Assembly: GCA_026126105.1 (NCBI GenBank)
Contig: JAHCJV010000069.1
Span: 1 to 33,014 of the forward strand
DNA length: 33,014 bases
Reading direction: 5' to 3'
Origin: Enhydrobacter sp.
GTDB taxonomy: Bacteria; Pseudomonadota; Alphaproteobacteria; Reyranellales; Reyranellaceae
Positions 15,972 to 25,974 of the stretch are shown here, in pieces. Numbering within the stretch: position 1 is the stretch's first letter; every line of letters starts with the position of its first letter. The position numbers and the translations under genes are program-made. The notes beneath the pieces are model-generated. The model ran no database searches and was not told the DNA's origin. It worked only from the letters and a program-made list of their open reading frames with translations.

Positions 15972-16682
15972 CTATCGATTATTCTTCCTTCGCCATTCCG
16001 CGAAGTCTTCCAACGACTTCGGATCGGTCGCGGGATAGAGGCCGAAGATGCCTTGGCCCGCGTGCACACGCTCCGCCACGAAGTCCTCGTAGGCCGTCAT
16101 CTCGACCGCCTCGGCAGCGATTTCGTCGGCGAGGTGCGCCGGGATCACGATCACACCGTCCTTGTCGCCCAGGATCACATCGCCCGGGAAGACCGGCGCA
16201 TCGCCGCAGCCGATCGGCACGTTGATGTCGATCGCCTGATGCAAGGTGAGATTGGTCGGCGCACTCGGACGGTGGTGATAGGCGGGGAAGCCGAGCGCGG
16301 CGATCTCCGCTGAATCGCGGAAGCCGCCGTCGGTCACCACGCCGGCGACGCCCCGCTTCATCAGCCGGGTGACGAGAATCGCGCCGGCCGATGCCGCCCG
16401 CGCGTCCTTGCGGCTGTCCATCACCATCACTGCGCCGGGCGGGCAATCCTCGATCGCCTTGCGCTGTGGATGGCCGCGGTCGCGGAACACGTCGAGCGTG
16501 TTGAGATCCTCGCGCGCCGGGATGTAGCGCAAGGTGAAGGCCTCGCCGACCAGCGTCGGCTGGTCGGGTGAGAGCGGGTGCACGTCCTGGATCGCCTGGA
16601 CGCGGAAGCCGCGCTTGAACAACGCGGTCGCCACGGTCGGCGTGCTGACGGTGCGGAGCTTGTCGCGAGTCTCGGTCTTCAT
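15972..16682 (-). CDS. RraA-family protein, probable 4-hydroxy-4-methyl-2-oxoglutarate/4-carboxy-4-hydroxy-2-oxoadipate aldolase type
   Basis: Protein of 236 residues with the swivelling alpha/beta/alpha fold of RraA-like proteins. Seen: GEAFTLRY (46-53), the GAILVTRLMKRGVAG segment, VVTDGGFRD with Arg122 and Asp123 (substrate and Mg2+ contacts in the class II pyruvate aldolases), PGDVILGDKDGVIVIP (166-181). Enzymes of this group cleave or decarboxylate 2-oxo-4-hydroxy-dicarboxylates; the E. coli member is a regulator of RNase E. The extended C-terminus after 185 fits the enzymatic branch. It lies 27 bases after aroA on the same strand, with AAGGGATG before the ATG, in an unassigned dehydratase-EPSPS-RraA-cupin operon. 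Confidence 0.85.
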   Translation of the reverse strand: MKTETRDKLRTVSTPTVATALFKRGFRVQAIQDVHPLSPDQPTLVGEAFTLRYIPAREDLNTLDVFRDRGHPQRKAIEDCPPGAVMVMDSRKDARAASAGAILVTRLMKRGVAGVVTDGGFRDSAEIAALGFPAYHHRPSAPTNLTLHQAIDINVPIGCGDAPVFPGDVILGDKDGVIVIPAHLADEIAAEAVEMTAYEDFVAERVHAGQGIFGLYPATDPKSLEDFAEWRRKNNR

Positions 16683-16709
16683 GGTTTCATCCCTTTGATC
16701 GGCTCGCCG

Positions 16710-17975
16710 CTATGCCAGCAGATTGTCGCGGCTCAGTGGTCTACCGGTCGCGGCGTCGCGGATGATGGCGCCGAGATCGGCGAGCTTAACGAAGAAATTG
16801 GGGAAGGTCTTGCGCACGCAGGCGGGGTTGCGCAGACGGATGCCGGGGACGCGCAGGCCCAGCATGCCGAAGCACATGGCGACGCGATGGTCATCGTAGG
16901 TCTCGATCTCGGCGCCGTGCAGGGCGCCGGGATGGACGGTCAACGTGTCGCCAGTCTCGTTCACGCGCGCGCCGCATTTGGTCAGCTCGGTGCGCAGGGC
17001 CTCGACCCGTTCGCATTCCTGGACTCGCAGGCGGCCGAGATCGGTAAACCTCGTAGCGGCCGGGGCGAGGGGCGCGAGCACGATCGCCGTCATGATGCTG
17101 TCGGCCAGATCGGTGCGGCGCGAATAAACAGCCCGCCATGGCCGGTCGACGATCAGATCGGGGAATTTCTGGTCGACCTGCAGCCCGCTTGCCGGCGCGG
17201 GCACCACGGCGACCCGGCTGCCCGCGTCGCGCAGGAGCCAGTCGGCACCCCAGAAGTAGCTCGCGCCGGATGCATCCGCCTCCACGTCGTAGACCCCGCC
17301 CTGCCACGGAAAGTCGTCCAACATGCGGCGCGTCATGTCGACGTACGGCAGCTCGTCCTCGTTGGCGCCGGTGACGTTTACCGTCCAGCCGCCGATCTTC
17401 GCGCACAGCAGCAGGGCCGACGCGAACTGCGAGCTCTCCTCGACGCTGACCGTGCAGGTTGCGCCCGGGTGCGGGCCGTCGCCGTGAACCACGGCCGGCA
17501 GGCGGTCGTTGGACGTGTCGACGCGATAGCCCAGCGCGCGCAATGCTTTGATCAGGGAAGCCTGAGGCCGCTGATGCATGCGTGGCACGCCGCTCACCCG
17601 GTAGCTGCCGCGACCGAGGCAGAGAAGCGGGGGCAGAAAGCGTGCCGCCGTGCCGGCGTTCGCGACGAAGAACTCGGTCGGCCGCCCGGGCGTGCCCGCT
17701 TTGGGACCCGTGCCGCCGTGGCCGCGGACGCCGAGCGTGCGGTTCGCCGGCTCGGCCGGATCGCCCGCAACCTCGATCGCGAAGCCCAGCCGCTCGAGAC
17801 ACTCGACCATCGCCTGCGTGTCCTCGCTCCACAGTGCACCCCGCAGTGTCACCGGCTGCTCGGCCAGGGCCGCCAGAATCAGAGCGCGATTGGTGATGCT
17901 CTTGGAGCCCGGCAGGACGACGGTCGACGTCTTGCGCGCGCCCGGCGGCACGATCTCGATCAGGTCAGGCAGCAT
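16710..17975 (-). CDS. aroA: 3-phosphoshikimate 1-carboxyvinyltransferase (EPSP synthase), divergent
   Basis: EPSP synthase family, 421 residues. In the shikimate pathway the enzyme transfers enolpyruvate from PEP to shikimate-3-phosphate. Seen: LPGSKSITNRAL with Lys25, Ser26 and Arg30, NAGTAARF (106-113), PRMHQRPQ, VEESSQFASALL with Ser181, Ser182 and Gln183, DSIMT (Asp292), QECER with Glu320 and Arg323, DDHRVAMCF (Arg364) and RKTFPNFF (Lys389). Two positions differ from E. coli: Phe113 replaces Pro101 and Gln319 replaces Lys340. The ATG at 17975 is five bases after the dehydratase stop; a longer frame only reads into that gene. Linkage to sugar-acid-type genes rather than aro genes raises the possibility of a non-shikimate acceptor or a second copy. 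Confidence 0.9.
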   Translation of the reverse strand: MLPDLIEIVPPGARKTSTVVLPGSKSITNRALILAALAEQPVTLRGALWSEDTQAMVECLERLGFAIEVAGDPAEPANRTLGVRGHGGTGPKAGTPGRPTEFFVANAGTAARFLPPLLCLGRGSYRVSGVPRMHQRPQASLIKALRALGYRVDTSNDRLPAVVHGDGPHPGATCTVSVEESSQFASALLLCAKIGGWTVNVTGANEDELPYVDMTRRMLDDFPWQGGVYDVEADASGASYFWGADWLLRDAGSRVAVVPAPASGLQVDQKFPDLIVDRPWRAVYSRRTDLADSIMTAIVLAPLAPAATRFTDLGRLRVQECERVEALRTELTKCGARVNETGDTLTVHPGALHGAEIETYDDHRVAMCFGMLGLRVPGIRLRNPACVRKTFPNFFVKLADLGAIIRDAATGRPLSRDNLLA

Positions 17976-17980
17976 CGGAG

Positions 17981-19714
<1,734 letters not shown>

Positions 19715-19768
19715 GGGGCGCTCCTCGGCTTTGGCTCCCGGAGTCTTGCCACGAACGAGGAGCACTGT

Positions 19769-19784
19769 GGAAGCAGGTGCTTCC
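19769..19784 (-). terminator. Possible stem-loop after the first SGNH-like gene
   Basis: GGAAGC-AGGT-GCTTCC forms a 6-bp stem with a 4-base loop, six bases past the stop of the gene ending at 19791 on the minus strand. No U-tract follows, so it may be a factor-dependent terminator or an RNA-stabilising hairpin. Confidence 0.3.
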
Positions 19785-19790
19785 GGGGGC

Positions 19791-20843
19791 TCAGCCGCCC
19801 GCCTCGCGCAAAGCGGCCCCGATTGCCCGGGAGTGCCAAGCACCGCCTTCCGCGTTCAAGTGCCAACGATCGATGAAGCGATGGAGGTCCGTTTGTCGGA
19901 AGAAGTCGAACGGCACGATGGCTTTGGGATAGTCCGCTTTGAAGCGGGCAAGCTGGCGCAGGGCGTCTGCCACGACAGGATCGTTCGGCTGAATGACGCA
20001 GGGCACCGGATTCGTCACGAGCACGAAGCGGACACCTTGCTGTTCGGTCAGCTCGGCAAGTCGCTTGAGATAGTCGTACAGCAGATCGACCTTGCCGAAG
20101 CCAATTTCCGAACGCCTTGAATAGTCGTCATCGAAAACGCAGGCCTCCGGCTCCGAGCGCTTTACCATCGTGTCCTTGAGATCGACCGGCATGGGAACCC
20201 AGCCACGACCGGCGCGCATCTCCTGCCGCCAAGTGCGAAGCGGCGGATACCCGAGGGTCGGCCAGGCAAAGGAATCGTAGGCGAAATCATCCAGCCAGAC
20301 CCCTTCGTTGACGAGGTTCAGGATGCGCAACCTGTACCCGTTGCTCGGGATGACGACTTTGTGCCACCACATGTACCTCAGCAGATAATCGCGGATAGTG
20401 ACGGCCAGGATGTTGTCGCCGGCAAACTTCTCGGCGTTGGGCCCCCAGAACGGCGTAACATGTAGGAGCAGGAACTTCGGCGGCTGCACCGCCTGCTTCA
20501 ACGCGAGCTCGGCCTGGTAGACGAATCCGGTCCAGCCGACGTCACCGCAGCATCCCAGATTCAGGAAGCTGAGCCTCGGATATGCTTCGGTGACCTGGTC
20601 CGGCTGAACTCCGTAGAAGCCGGAGCTGTCCCCGATCAGCAGAGCGTCGGAAGGGAGGCCGGCGAACTCGATCATGAACTTGCTGTAGATAACATGGCGC
20701 TGCAGGACGTCCTGCTTCAGCGGCGAGAAATCGAAAAAATCCGTATTGTATTGGCCGCCATTGCCCGCCAGTGCAATGCACGCTTCGAGCAGCAATATGG
20801 CGCCGGCCGCGAGCGCGAACGGCAAAAGCCGGATGTTTTTCAT
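19791..20843 (-). CDS. SGNH-like exported/membrane-anchored protein next to MBOAT
   Basis: Protein of 350 residues with an N-terminal hydrophobic segment (about 5-27, LLPFALAAGAILLLEACIALA) that is a signal anchor or lipoprotein-like leader. It shows an SGNH-type start, LLIGDSSGFYGV, with a Ser candidate, and a terminal DRWHLNAEGG with the Asp-x-x-His pair of block V; the GxND block is not obvious. Such proteins, like AlgJ/AlgX and DltD, work with MBOAT transferases to move acyl groups onto exported polysaccharides. The ATG at 20843 has AAGGTG close upstream. It is divergent from the MBOAT gene, with 168 bases between. The exact role is inferred from context. Confidence 0.75.
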   Translation of the reverse strand: MKNIRLLPFALAAGAILLLEACIALAGNGGQYNTDFFDFSPLKQDVLQRHVIYSKFMIEFAGLPSDALLIGDSSGFYGVQPDQVTEAYPRLSFLNLGCCGDVGWTGFVYQAELALKQAVQPPKFLLLHVTPFWGPNAEKFAGDNILAVTIRDYLLRYMWWHKVVIPSNGYRLRILNLVNEGVWLDDFAYDSFAWPTLGYPPLRTWRQEMRAGRGWVPMPVDLKDTMVKRSEPEACVFDDDYSRRSEIGFGKVDLLYDYLKRLAELTEQQGVRFVLVTNPVPCVIQPNDPVVADALRQLARFKADYPKAIVPFDFFRQTDLHRFIDRWHLNAEGGAWHSRAIGAALREAGG

Positions 20844-21011
20844 GAGCACCTTGGCATGCCTGACACGTCCATCGGCGCCGAAATCGCATGTCCCGCTACA
20901 CGCGGCAAGCTCGGGACTTTATCATTCGCCGGCTTGCCTTCCAAAGAGGGGCCCGCCACATTCCCCCGTCAAATGGAACGCTAGCCGTTGCGGCGCCCGT
21001 TCGGGGTGGGG
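20844..21011. promoter_or_regulatory. Divergent intergenic region, SGNH-like gene / MBOAT gene
   Basis: These 168 bases must drive the two divergent parts of the glycan-acylation cluster. A palindromic GGCATGCC lies near 20853, and an AT-richer patch (ACTTTATCATT, about 20918-20928) could hold a -10 element, but no matching -35 is convincing. The GGGGTGGGG just before 21012 can act as the MBOAT ribosome site. Confidence 0.4.
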
Positions 21012-22460
21012 ATGGTCTTTCAGTCTTACGAGTTCGTGCTGGCGTTCCTGCCACTAACGCTGGGCCTGTACCTGCTGGTTCGACGGTGGAGGCTCGCCGC
21101 GACGGTCGTTCTCGTCATCGGCAGCGCCATTTTCTACGCATGGCGGTCGATCTGGTGGCTGGTGCCGCTGGTGGTGGTCGCTACGGTCGACTACTTCGTC
21201 GGCAAGCGAATGGCGGAGCTCGACGACGATCGGATCCGCAAGCGCTGGCTCATCTTGAGCCTCGTAGTCAATCTCGGCATGCTCTCGGCGTTCAAGTATT
21301 TGGGCTGGCTTACTCTGTCGGTTAACGAGCTGCTGGTCGCTTTTGGCGTCGCCGCCAGCATCCCCGTCTATACGACCACGCTGCCGCCGGGCATCTCTTT
21401 CTACACCTTCGAGACGATGAGCTACACGATTGACGTCTATCGCCGTCAGTTCAAGGCCGAGCCCTCGTTCCTCATCTATCTCAACTTCGTCCTGTTCTTC
21501 CCGCACCTCGTCGCGGGTCCAATCCTACGTCCCAACGACCTGATTGGACAGTTGAAGGTGGTGCGTCCCCTCCCGACTGCGGAGGAAGTGAGGCTGGCGC
21601 TCTGCCAGATCGGCTGGGGCCTCTTCAAAAAGATCGTCTTCGCCGACAATCTGGGCGACGTCGTCAGCTATGCGGTCCGCACCGTACAGGCGCCCCCACA
21701 CGATTCGGGCGGCGCTGGCCTCCTATACGCGCTCGGCTTCACGCTGCAGATCTACTGCGACTTCTCGGCCTATTCCGACATCGCCCGCGGCTCGGCCTTA
21801 TTGTTCGGGATCAAGCTGCCGCGCAACTTCCTGACACCGATCTTTGCGCGAAGTCCACGCGAATTCTGGCAGCGCTGGCACATTACCTTGTCGACCTGGA
21901 TCCGTGACTACGTCTACATTCCGCTCGGCGGCAATAAGGGCGGGCCGAGCCGGCAGGCCGTTACCATACTTGCAACGATGGGGCTGGCGGGCCTGTGGCA
22001 CGGTGCCGGCATAATGTTCATCTATTGGGGCTTCTACCACGGGCTCCTGATTCTGGTTTACCGCTTCCAGCCCTTGCGGGCCGCCGTCCATGCCCTTGGT
22101 CTGGACCGTATTCCTCTTCTCTCTTGGGCCGTCTTCTTTGTTCTTAATGTCTATGGCTGGCTAATCTTCCGGGCCGGCAGCGGCGGAGAATACGAGTACT
22201 ACAACATGGTCCATTCGTTCGGGGCGTTTCCGGAGGCATTCACGTCGCCCGTCTTCCTGCTGGGTGCCAAGCAGCTTGCCCTGCTCGGAATACCCGTAAT
22301 TGTCACCGACTGGTTCGCCTATCGCCGCAACGTCGAGTTTCCCGAAGTGCTTGCAGGGCTCGGGACTGTCCCGCTGGCCGCGATGCTGACAGCGATGTGG
22401 TTCGTGGGCGTGATCTTCGCTAAGCGTTCAGGGTACGACTTCATCTATTTTGCGTTCTGA
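21012..22460 (+). CDS. MBOAT-family O-acyltransferase (AlgI/DltB-like)
   Basis: Polytopic inner-membrane acyltransferase of 482 residues, the usual size for AlgI. Seen: the N-terminal SYEFVLAFLPLTLGLYLL helix, GISFYTFETMSYTIDVYR (128-144), FPHLVAGPILRP (163-174), NFLTPIFARSPREFWQRWH with His290, and LAGLWHGAGIMFIYWG with the catalytic His330. These proteins pass acetyl or other acyl groups across the membrane to exported glycans such as alginate or teichoic acids. I chose the ATG at 21012 because the membrane segment begins directly after it; a TTG at 20988 is possible. It heads a rightward set with two SGNH-like genes, with a third on the opposite strand. Confidence 0.93.
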   Translation: MVFQSYEFVLAFLPLTLGLYLLVRRWRLAATVVLVIGSAIFYAWRSIWWLVPLVVVATVDYFVGKRMAELDDDRIRKRWLILSLVVNLGMLSAFKYLGWLTLSVNELLVAFGVAASIPVYTTTLPPGISFYTFETMSYTIDVYRRQFKAEPSFLIYLNFVLFFPHLVAGPILRPNDLIGQLKVVRPLPTAEEVRLALCQIGWGLFKKIVFADNLGDVVSYAVRTVQAPPHDSGGAGLLYALGFTLQIYCDFSAYSDIARGSALLFGIKLPRNFLTPIFARSPREFWQRWHITLSTWIRDYVYIPLGGNKGGPSRQAVTILATMGLAGLWHGAGIMFIYWGFYHGLLILVYRFQPLRAAVHALGLDRIPLLSWAVFFVLNVYGWLIFRAGSGGEYEYYNMVHSFGAFPEAFTSPVFLLGAKQLALLGIPVIVTDWFAYRRNVEFPEVLAGLGTVPLAAMLTAMWFVGVIFAKRSGYDFIYFAF

Positions 22461-22582
22461 CTCATAAGGTCGGGAGGTGTCGACGCACCTGGCATCGATG
22501 AGCGATGTCGCGGTTCTTGCGGTCGCACGATGTAGGTTCCGTCTGGGTGGACATCGAAGGAGAGTCCATCCTGGGGTTTGGG

Positions 22583-23530
22583 ATGAGAAATTATCGCCTC
22601 GTTTGGATGTGGTCGGCCTTCGTCGCGCTGCTTGGGATCGTTACCTTGGCCGGCCTCGAGGGGCTCTCCTCGCTTGTCATGCCGGATTGGCCTGCCCGGG
22701 AGCTGCGCCCTGTCGAGGCGACGAACCTGGCGTCCCGCCGCGGAGTCACGGGCGCGGGTGCCCTGCCGCACTACAACAGCTGGGGTCTGAACGATCGCGA
22801 GCGTTCCCTTCGGAAGCCCGCAGTAGCCGGGTGCCGGGCCGTGATGGTCGGCGGCAGCTTTCTCGAAGGTGTCTGCGTCAACAAGCCGGTCTGCGCCCGA
22901 GTAGGGGATGTCTGGCAAGCCGAGGATCATCGCGACATGGAAGTGGTGAGTCTCGGCATCTCAGCGACTGAACCGCCACAATGTTCCTATCGCATAAGCA
23001 ACGTCGCCCTGTCGCTCCAGCCCCACGCCATCGTACTGGTGTTCTTTTCGGGCAACGACTTCGCGGCAAGCTTCCTGTCCTCGAGCAATCTTCCCTCACC
23101 GATCGCAGTACGCCCCTTGCCGTTCTGGTTGGGCCCCATCGCCCCCCGACTGACTTGGCTCGCAGTGAACCGGCTTGGCCTGTCCGAGTTCGGCCGCAGC
23201 ACCGTCAGCGGTGCCGATGTGAGCAAGATTATTGACCTGCCCCGCGCGGATCGCGTTGATGGCACCTGGCCGGCGCCGCTTACGGGGGAGGAAGTCGAGC
23301 GGTCGGTCCGGCCGGAGGAGATCGCTGCGACCGCGAGCTGGCCGATCGGTGTGCGCGATCTGGCGCGGGCGCACGGCGTGGCGGAACCGAAGGGCGTGCT
23401 GGCGATCGACCGGCAGGACGATCCCAAGGGCGTGCGGGGCTCGTATCGTGTTTCCGATGGGCACTGGACCGAATACGGCACCAGGATCGCGGCCAAGCGG
23501 ATCGCCGCTGAACTCCTGAAGCTGCGTTAG
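22583..23530 (+). CDS. SGNH/GDSL-like hydrolase with N-terminal membrane anchor, altered nucleophile block
   Basis: Protein of 315 residues. One membrane segment lies at about 7-30 (WMWSAFVALLGIVTLAGLEG), then an exported domain. Block I reads VGGSFLEG, where most SGNH enzymes have GDSxxEG: the Ser is kept but Asp is replaced by Gly. Block III is SGNDF and block V is SDGHWTEYG with the Asp and His. This fits a periplasmic acyl-esterase or acyltransferase partner of MBOAT. The ATG at 22583 places the anchor at the start; an upstream start at 22505 would add 26 residues without similarity. It follows the MBOAT stop by about 120 bases that show only a weak hairpin (22475-22490). Confidence 0.75.
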   Translation: MRNYRLVWMWSAFVALLGIVTLAGLEGLSSLVMPDWPARELRPVEATNLASRRGVTGAGALPHYNSWGLNDRERSLRKPAVAGCRAVMVGGSFLEGVCVNKPVCARVGDVWQAEDHRDMEVVSLGISATEPPQCSYRISNVALSLQPHAIVLVFFSGNDFAASFLSSSNLPSPIAVRPLPFWLGPIAPRLTWLAVNRLGLSEFGRSTVSGADVSKIIDLPRADRVDGTWPAPLTGEEVERSVRPEEIAATASWPIGVRDLARAHGVAEPKGVLAIDRQDDPKGVRGSYRVSDGHWTEYGTRIAAKRIAAELLKLR

Positions 23531-23598
23531 CGACGGCAAAGCCGTGACACCGATCGTCAACCGAAGCCGCCGATTTACCAATCCTTCCATAGGTCCCG

Positions 23599-24765
23599 AT
23601 GAAAATCCTGAAATGGACGGCGTATGTCGTCTTCCTGCTGGCCCTGATGATCGTCGCCGACCACCTCTCGGCGGGCTACTCGGCACCTTTCAGGGTTGCC
23701 GACAACCATTACCATCATGGCTTGCTGCCGAATCTCGACGTGGCCGATGTCTGGGGGGACCGCACGACAAACCTCATGACCAATTCCCTGGCTTTCAAGG
23801 ACCGCGAACGCCGTCCGGTGCCACTCCAGTCGGAGAACTACCGCATCTTGAATATCGGCGATTCGATGATCGAAGGCCTGGGTGTGCCGGCTGCCGAGAC
23901 ATTGTCAGCTGTCATCGAGGACCTTGCCGCGAAGAGTGGCCGCCCCATCGAGGTGCTGAACGCGTCCGTCGCCAGCTACAGCCCCCGGCTCGACTTCTTC
24001 AAGTTGCGCTATCTGCTCGAGGAGGTGAAGCTCAAGGTCAACGAGGTCATCGTCTATATCGACCCTTCCGACGTGCAGGACGAGGTGCTGTATCGCGATT
24101 TCGTGCCGGTTTCGCGGGACAGCGCGGAGTTTACCGGGGTGCGACTGGAGAGCTATCTTGCGCGCAACTCATTCCTTTTCCAGACCTTTCTTCGACCAAA
24201 GTACTGGCGCAGCGTTCACGACTTGGTCGGCCTGCTCTATCCGATGTCCGACTTCAAGGCGCAGGCCGACCGCTACGGCCCGGTAAAGGACGCAATGGCA
24301 GCGGACGAGGCACGCCTGATAGCGTCGCTTGAGCCGATCCTCGGCTATGTAAATCCCAGTGCGTGGTGGGAACAACCTCAGGCATTCCCGAAAGGGTGGC
24401 AGGAGGAACGGTTCGGCTGGTTCTCCGATCCGAAAATCATGGCGCGTTGGGCTGACACGGGGCTGGCGTTGGCGCGGATCTACATCCGGCGAATCGTGCG
24501 CCTATGCCGCGAACACAATGTGAAACTTCGGATGGTCATCTATCCCAACGGCTATCTGGTCAATCAGGTCCCGTCACAGCGGTATGAAGAGATCTGGACA
24601 ACCATTGCGAAAGAAGAAGGCGTCGAACTGATCAATCTCTTTCCATCGTTCCGGCACGAAAGTCCCGACGCCGCTCGGGCGAAATACTACATCCCCAAGG
24701 ACGTCCACTGGAACGAGGCCGGACACAAGGTCATGGGAGAGGGCGTCTTCGATGCGCTGAAATAG
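23599..24765 (+). CDS. SGNH/GDSL-like hydrolase with signal anchor
   Basis: Protein of 388 residues. Residues about 5-22 are a hydrophobic signal or anchor (WTAYVVFLLALMIVAD). The SGNH core shows IGDSMIEGLG (block I, Ser nucleophile), NASVASYSP (block II-like) and KDVHWNEAGH (block V, Asp and His). The block III GxND is replaced by DPSDVQDE, so an oxyanion Asn is not evident. It is the third SGNH-like member of the MBOAT cluster and resembles the large extracytoplasmic proteins that follow MBOAT genes in bacterial O-acylation systems. It lies 68 bases after the previous gene, on the same strand. Substrate and acyl group unknown. Confidence 0.8.
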   Translation: MKILKWTAYVVFLLALMIVADHLSAGYSAPFRVADNHYHHGLLPNLDVADVWGDRTTNLMTNSLAFKDRERRPVPLQSENYRILNIGDSMIEGLGVPAAETLSAVIEDLAAKSGRPIEVLNASVASYSPRLDFFKLRYLLEEVKLKVNEVIVYIDPSDVQDEVLYRDFVPVSRDSAEFTGVRLESYLARNSFLFQTFLRPKYWRSVHDLVGLLYPMSDFKAQADRYGPVKDAMAADEARLIASLEPILGYVNPSAWWEQPQAFPKGWQEERFGWFSDPKIMARWADTGLALARIYIRRIVRLCREHNVKLRMVIYPNGYLVNQVPSQRYEEIWTTIAKEEGVELINLFPSFRHESPDAARAKYYIPKDVHWNEAGHKVMGEGVFDALK

Positions 24766-24807
24766 CACCACGAATGAATCGAAGCACCCGAAGGCACGAC
24801 GGCCCCG

Positions 24808-25797
24808 TCAGTTCTCCGGTCGGCGATCGAACTCGAACAGAAGTCGATTGATGTAGCGGTTCCGCGGCGTGTCCTGCATGGTCGTGCTGACTTGGCGTAG
24901 TCCCAGAGGCCCCATTTCAAGGTCGGCCGAATTTGTGTTGGGGCCGAGCCCATAGCGCGCCCAGACCACGCAACGCGCGGAGCGCCGCGGCACCAGCCCG
25001 CGATGCAGCGCGAGCGTGTTCACCAAGGCCATCGAGCCGGCCGGGCCGGTAATGTCGACCGCCATAGTGCCGAACAACCGGTCGCAGTCTCGTGAAAAAT
25101 CCTCGCCCATGTCGTCGACGAAGCTGCGTTCGACATCGAAGCGCGGCCACCAAGAGGCCTTGCGCACGAGCTCGCGCATGCCCGCCAGCGAGTGTGAGCC
25201 CGGAACGAGCTGATGAGGTCCCGATTCGGAGTCCACATCCGTGAGGTAGATGAAGAGGGTAAGGAAGCGCCAGTCATCGGTGTCCCGATGGAAGAACTGC
25301 ACATTCGTCATTTCCGGCTTGTTCGCCGGATGGGACCACCACGCGTTGACCGAATAGAGCGTGGGAACGCAGCCGAGATAGGCTTCGATGAGGTCGATCA
25401 GGCGCGGATCGTTCAAGACGTCGATCAGTCCCGGCGCGCGGAGCACCTGGTCAGCGCGATACCCCGCCATCGGGAAGGTCGCCCGAACATCCGCCATCTG
25501 CTGTGGCCGGCCGTCGAACGAAAAGATGTGCGAGCCCTTGTGGACCGGGTTGATCTCGAAATAGCGCCGTACCTCGTCCACGTTGGGCACGGTCAATGGC
25601 AGAGGCGTGTAAGATTGGCTCTGCAATTGCGGCAGGAGCTGACGATAGCCGTTGCTCGGAGGTTCGGCCTTGAGATGGTTTTCGACTTTCTGCCGATCGC
25701 GAGCGACGATGTCGGCGATCGCATCCCACTTGTAGCGTGGGGTCGACCGGCGAATCACCGTCAGAGCACGTGCCTGAAGTTCCGTATAGACTGTCAT
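24808..25797 (-). CDS. Phytanoyl-CoA dioxygenase (PhyH)-family Fe(II)/2-oxoglutarate oxygenase
   Basis: Oxygenase of 329 residues. The iron-binding triad is visible: His170 and Asp172 in HRDTDDW and His265 in LHRGLVPRR, with a following Arg (about 275) for the 2-oxoglutarate carboxylate. The GPHQLVPGSH loop (193-202) is typical of the family. PhyH proteins hydroxylate CoA esters, amino acids, ectoine, alkyl-phosphonates or natural products; none can be chosen here. An N-terminal extension of about 70 residues before the core is longer than in small family members. The start has no strong ribosome site; no better internal start is seen. It runs convergently against the SGNH gene on its left. 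Confidence 0.9.
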   Translation of the reverse strand: MTVYTELQARALTVIRRSTPRYKWDAIADIVARDRQKVENHLKAEPPSNGYRQLLPQLQSQSYTPLPLTVPNVDEVRRYFEINPVHKGSHIFSFDGRPQQMADVRATFPMAGYRADQVLRAPGLIDVLNDPRLIDLIEAYLGCVPTLYSVNAWWSHPANKPEMTNVQFFHRDTDDWRFLTLFIYLTDVDSESGPHQLVPGSHSLAGMRELVRKASWWPRFDVERSFVDDMGEDFSRDCDRLFGTMAVDITGPAGSMALVNTLALHRGLVPRRSARCVVWARYGLGPNTNSADLEMGPLGLRQVSTTMQDTPRNRYINRLLFEFDRRPEN

Positions 25798-25974
25798 CGG
25801 GAAGGCCGGCCCGGTTCATGAAGGAGGGGGCAGGTCTAGCGGCACGGGCCGGCCGGCTCAACTGGCAAAGCTGTCATCCGACGCTGCTTCGCAGTTTGTC
25901 GGCGGCGAGCTCGTTCACCTCGTCGCGTTTTCTATTTGCCGCTGGTTCATGTCGTCGCACCATCCGACGCAAGC

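Noticed and set aside
22475..22490. AGGTG...CACCT hairpin after the MBOAT gene as a terminator.
   Set aside because: A 5-bp stem with no T-run; too weak to call, and the downstream gene is probably co-transcribed.
24798..24809. GACGGCCCCGTC hairpin between the SGNH and PhyH genes as a bidirectional terminator.
   Set aside because: Only a 4-bp stem with a 4-base loop, overlapping the PhyH stop, and no T-run on either strand.
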